Of a stretch of DNA of 64,000 nucleotides, positions 61,743 through 64,000 are shown one piece after another. Numbering within the stretch: the stretch's first letter is position 1; the number at the start of each line of letters is the position of its first letter. Source of the DNA: JBCCCJ01 sp039029315 (GTDB lineage: Bacteria > Bacteroidota > Bacteroidia > J057); the NCBI GenBank assembly GCA_039029315.1, contig JBCCGK010000001.1, forward strand, positions 189,512 to 253,511, written 5' to 3'. The position numbers and the translations under genes are program-made. Below the pieces are notes generated by a model. The model made no database searches. It saw only the letters and a program-made list of their open reading frames with translations, and was not told the origin of the DNA.

Positions 61743-62586
61743 TCACCTCTTTGTACAAACGCGTTTGTTCGATATAATTGGCATTGTTGGCAGTCTTAGC
61801 CATCTCATGAGCTTCCTCAACTACCTTCAGGGCCTCTTCCTTGTTTCCTTGTTTGTGAAGAATTTTGGATTTCAGGAGGGCATACCGAAAGTTGTCGGAA
61901 TCTTTTCCCAACGCAAGATCTATATAGTCGATTGCCTGCTCTAAACGACTTCCGATTTCCAGGTAGAACTGTGCAGCAGCAAAATAATTTCTCGCAGAAG
62001 CCTTTGACGGATCTGAAAACAAACTGTCGATCTGGGCTTCTACCCCAGCTTCTACAGGCATTTGGATAGGAATGGCTACAGTCACATATTCCCACTTGAT
62101 GAGAAGCTGGCAACTGTTGTAGGTCAGATCTGCAAATTGCATGGTGAAGGTTTCTACCTTGTGCGCATTCGGACGGACTGCCACCTCAAAGCGACACAAG
62201 TCATTGGAGGCTTGATATCCTCCCCCAGCCAGGCTTCTAAGTTTGAGATTTTTGTGAAGAATAATGGTCCAGGTCGATGGACCAGGAATGGAATAGATCG
62301 CATAGGTTCCTGCCGGTACAGCTTGTCCCCCTACCTGTACTGCTTCAGTAAAGGTGATTTTGGAAGACGCATTGGCTGCAGTTCGCCATACTTCTCCATA
62401 TGGAACCAGTCCTCCAAATACTTTACGCCCTTTGGCACTCGGGCGCGAATAGGTGAGGGTTATGGAAGAAAGACCAAGGTGTTGAGAAATTTCTGTGAAC
62501 GGACTGAGGGTAGGCGTTTGTAAGCGTTGTCCCATCAATGTTCCGCAACAACTTGCCACCAGAATCAAGAAGAGAAGTCGTTTCAT
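61729..62586 (-). CDS. DUF2911 protein with TPR-like C-terminus, exported
   Basis: 285 residues from the ATG at 62586, followed by a signal peptide ending L-M-G-Q. DUF2911 covers about 25-165 (L-T-Y-S-R-P-S-A-K-G-R, P-Y-G-E-V-W-R-T-A-A-N, A-G-T-Y-A-I-Y-S-I-P). The C-terminal ~90 residues show TPR-like helices (A-I-D-Y-I-D-L-A-L). The family is of unknown function and common in Bacteroidota. Its stop overlaps the convergent membrane-protein gene by 14 bp. Confidence 0.92.
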   Translation of the reverse strand: MKRLLFLILVASCCGTLMGQRLQTPTLSPFTEISQHLGLSSITLTYSRPSAKGRKVFGGLVPYGEVWRTAANASSKITFTEAVQVGGQAVPAGTYAIYSIPGPSTWTIILHKNLKLRSLAGGGYQASNDLCRFEVAVRPNAHKVETFTMQFADLTYNSCQLLIKWEYVTVAIPIQMPVEAGVEAQIDSLFSDPSKASARNYFAAAQFYLEIGSRLEQAIDYIDLALGKDSDNFRYALLKSKILHKQGNKEEALKVVEEAHEMAKTANNANYIEQTRLYKEVIKAS

Positions 62587-62642
62587 CATTAAATATATTA
62601 TCAACTATTTTCGCCCAAGATACAAGAATCCCCTAATAATAA

Positions 62643-62668
62643 AATCCCCTCCTGGGAGAGAGGGGATT
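62643..62668 (-). terminator. Terminator-like hairpin upstream of the DUF2911 gene
   Basis: AATCCCCTC (62643-62651) and GAGGGGATT (62660-62668) pair perfectly. The minus strand then reads TTTTATTATT. It may end transcripts from the YbaK-like gene or act in the leader of the DUF2911 gene. Confidence 0.6.
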
Positions 62669-62773
62669 GGCAAAGTTTGTTTCTGATGAGCGAAGCAAAA
62701 CTTCTCTAGACTACTACTACTTGTTTTTTAGGGCGAAAAGAACTTGGGCCTTAGGGGCTTGAGGGCGTTTTCA

Positions 62774-62799
62774 GGGATTTGGGTTTGTTAGGGCTAGGG
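62774..62799 (+). other. Canonical G-quadruplex motif
   Basis: Four GGG runs with loops of 4, 7 and 3 bases on the plus strand, within a wider G-rich stretch. It lies in the gap upstream of the DUF2911 gene. Confidence 0.6.
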
Positions 62800-63069
62800 C
62801 TTAGGTAAAAATGAATTGGTTTTTGTTTGTGTTCACTTTGTTGGACGAAGGGTCTGAAAAAAGATCAATGGAAAAGTTAATTTTTTTCTAATTTTCTTAC
62901 GCCTATGATGTTAAGTGTCTAATCATCAATAAGTAGGGAGAAGTGTTGCAGAGACCTTTTACGCGATTGATCAAATTCTTTGTGGCAAAGCAATCCTGTC
63001 CAAATGTTGTTTGGCTTATGGATAAACTTGTCTTTTGACAGCCGAATTTTTTTGCCCGTTCTGTCTCTT

Positions 63070-63528
63070 CTATTTGGAAAAAGTAAAGACCATGGGCTGA
63101 GAAAGTTGTTGGTAGTCTTTCACGGACATAATGACAGAATTAGTCAAAGAACCTGCGTTGAAAGCAATCCGTTCATTCTGAATAATGGACGTATCTACAT
63201 ATAAATCGAAGTCCACAAAAGGACGTCCAAAAGGAGGAACAGAACCTGGCACAAGTCCTGTCATTTCCATCAATTCCTCTCTTGTGGCAAATCGCAGTTT
63301 TTTTGCCTTAAAATACTTTTTGATGGCATTGGAATCGAGTTTGAAGGCAGCACTCAGAACAAAAAGATGAAAGGTTTTGTCCACTTTGAGCAGAAGTGCT
63401 TTCCCACCGATGGAGATATCTTCTCCCCGTTCTCGCGCAGAATCTTCAGAAGTCAGGGTCGGGGCATGTTCCAGGGTGCGAAAGTCAATCCCTTTTTCTT
63501 GCAGGAATGCGATGATTTGTTCAAACAT
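63070..63528 (-). CDS. YbaK/EbsC-type aminoacyl-tRNA deacylase
   Basis: 152 residues, the usual single-domain length. Marks: H-A-P-T-L-T-S-E-D-S-A near the N-terminus, G-G-K-A-L-L-L-K (Lys expected in the active site) and G-S-V-P-P-F-G. Such proteins hydrolyse misacylated tRNA (Cys-, Ala- or Pro-tRNA). Which one is used here cannot be told. Confidence 0.9.
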   Translation of the reverse strand: MFEQIIAFLQEKGIDFRTLEHAPTLTSEDSARERGEDISIGGKALLLKVDKTFHLFVLSAAFKLDSNAIKKYFKAKKLRFATREELMEMTGLVPGSVPPFGRPFVDFDLYVDTSIIQNERIAFNAGSLTNSVIMSVKDYQQLSQPMVFTFSK

Positions 63529-64000
63529 CTCACAAAGGTAGGGGGATCTGGGATTTTCTCAAATATCTGATCTGTCTGATACCTTAGACAGCTATCGTAT
63601 GTCTGATTCCCAAGAGGAGGGCCCTTTGAAGACATCTATAATGTGAATCAAGAGTTCGAATGTTGGGAAATAGGTGCAATAGGCCGCAAAGAGAGGGATA
63701 TGGAATAAGGAATATGGCTAGATGTTGAATCAGATCCTTGACCAAGCCCCATACCCCATACCCACAAACAAGCTGACATTCAGGCTATAAAAACTACATT
63801 CAAACCTTGATTGGCATCTATAATAGAAAAAGGCCCAAAGGCACTAGAAAACTCTACGCCTTTGGTACCCTTCTCACTATCCTAACGTGAGTTCTTAGTC
63901 GAAGGAGCTGTCTATCAACGCAATTGGTTGCGACTGAAACACAAAAGCATGACCTTGGGGTTGAAACTTCATTTGTTCGAAACAAATAAATCCCTAAGCC
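63529..64000. other. Right-edge noncoding stretch
   Basis: 472 bp with no gene I can support. ATTTGTT-CGA-AACAAAT (63971-63987) is a small inverted repeat, and CGCAA-TTGG-TTGCG lies near 63920-63933. A string ending GACTGAAAC (63933-63941) looks like the end of a CRISPR repeat, but only one copy is in view. Confidence 0.4.

Larger units (their letters stand above)
62587..63069. other. Intergenic region with hairpin and G-rich stretch
   Basis: 483 bp without a gene. It carries a terminator-like hairpin at 62643-62668 and a G-rich strand (about 62750-62810) with a canonical G-quadruplex motif at 62774-62799. Confidence 0.55.

Noticed and set aside
63640..63670. tRNA-like T-loop string (AGAGTTCGAATGTT)
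   Set aside because: No matching acceptor, D or anticodon arms could be drawn around it.
63900..64000. Possible start of a CRISPR array (a string ending GACTGAAAC with a short stem)
   Set aside because: Only one candidate copy is visible before the window ends, with no second repeat after a spacer length. It would be supported by further copies to the right.

Overview
The window looks like part of the chromosome of a Bacteroidota bacterium, most likely a gliding, predatory or polymer-degrading lineage such as Saprospiria. The evidence is two secreted giants ending in type IX secretion (T9SS) sorting domains, one of them with SprB-type repeats; a hybrid two-component system with a propeller sensor; an effector-associated (EAD11-like) domain; several proteins with signal peptides ending in A-Q or G-Q; and almost no Shine-Dalgarno sequences. 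I saw no tRNA, rRNA, confirmed CRISPR array, phage or complete insertion sequence.

Left part (1-18.4 kb, all minus strand). A protein of at least 1294 residues runs off the left edge. It has an N-terminal PPPLQLKAS-type tail and a long Ala/Gly-rich hydrophobic stretch, as in toxins loaded into extracellular contractile injection systems or other polymorphic toxins. Next come an exported hypothetical protein, a small AraC regulator, a 1333-residue hybrid sensor/regulator, a lipoprotein sulfatase, an exported formylglycine-generating enzyme with both catalytic cysteines, an exported thioredoxin-like protein, and two neutral-ceramidase-like hydrolases flanking an outer-membrane barrel. I read this as a catabolic or scavenging locus for a sulfated, possibly sphingolipid-like, substrate. 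That reading is inference. A 161-bp palindromic MITE-like element sits exactly at the stop codon of the second ceramidase-like gene.

Middle part (18.5-44 kb). An EAD11-like, transmembrane, FGE-like (catalytically dead) protein is the best conflict-system candidate. It is followed by a CotH/lamin-tail T9SS protein, a 1513-residue SprB-repeat adhesin-like protein, a dipeptidyl-peptidase-type S9 peptidase, an amidase, a planctomycete-type cytochrome/DUF1549/DUF1553 protein, a quinone-reductase-like enzyme, FabG, membrane proteins, the DUF1800-DUF1501 pair, a TonB-type carboxypeptidase-regulatory-like protein, an isocitrate-dehydrogenase-like protein with most catalytic metal and cofactor ligands replaced, and an M23 peptidase.

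Right part (44-64 kb). This is mostly housekeeping and signalling: a DUF4870 protein, a queuosine-mannosyltransferase-like glycosyltransferase, a voltage-gated-type K+ channel, a mobile-family AAA/PD-(D/E)XK protein, truB between two paralogous single-pass membrane proteins, gltX with an insertion of about 85 residues after the KLSKR loop, a LytTR/LytS-type two-component pair, an S41 peptidase, tpx, an ECF sigma factor with a membrane partner, a DUF2911 protein and a YbaK-type deacylase. The intergenic stretches hold several perfect palindromes, intrinsic terminators and one canonical G-quadruplex motif.
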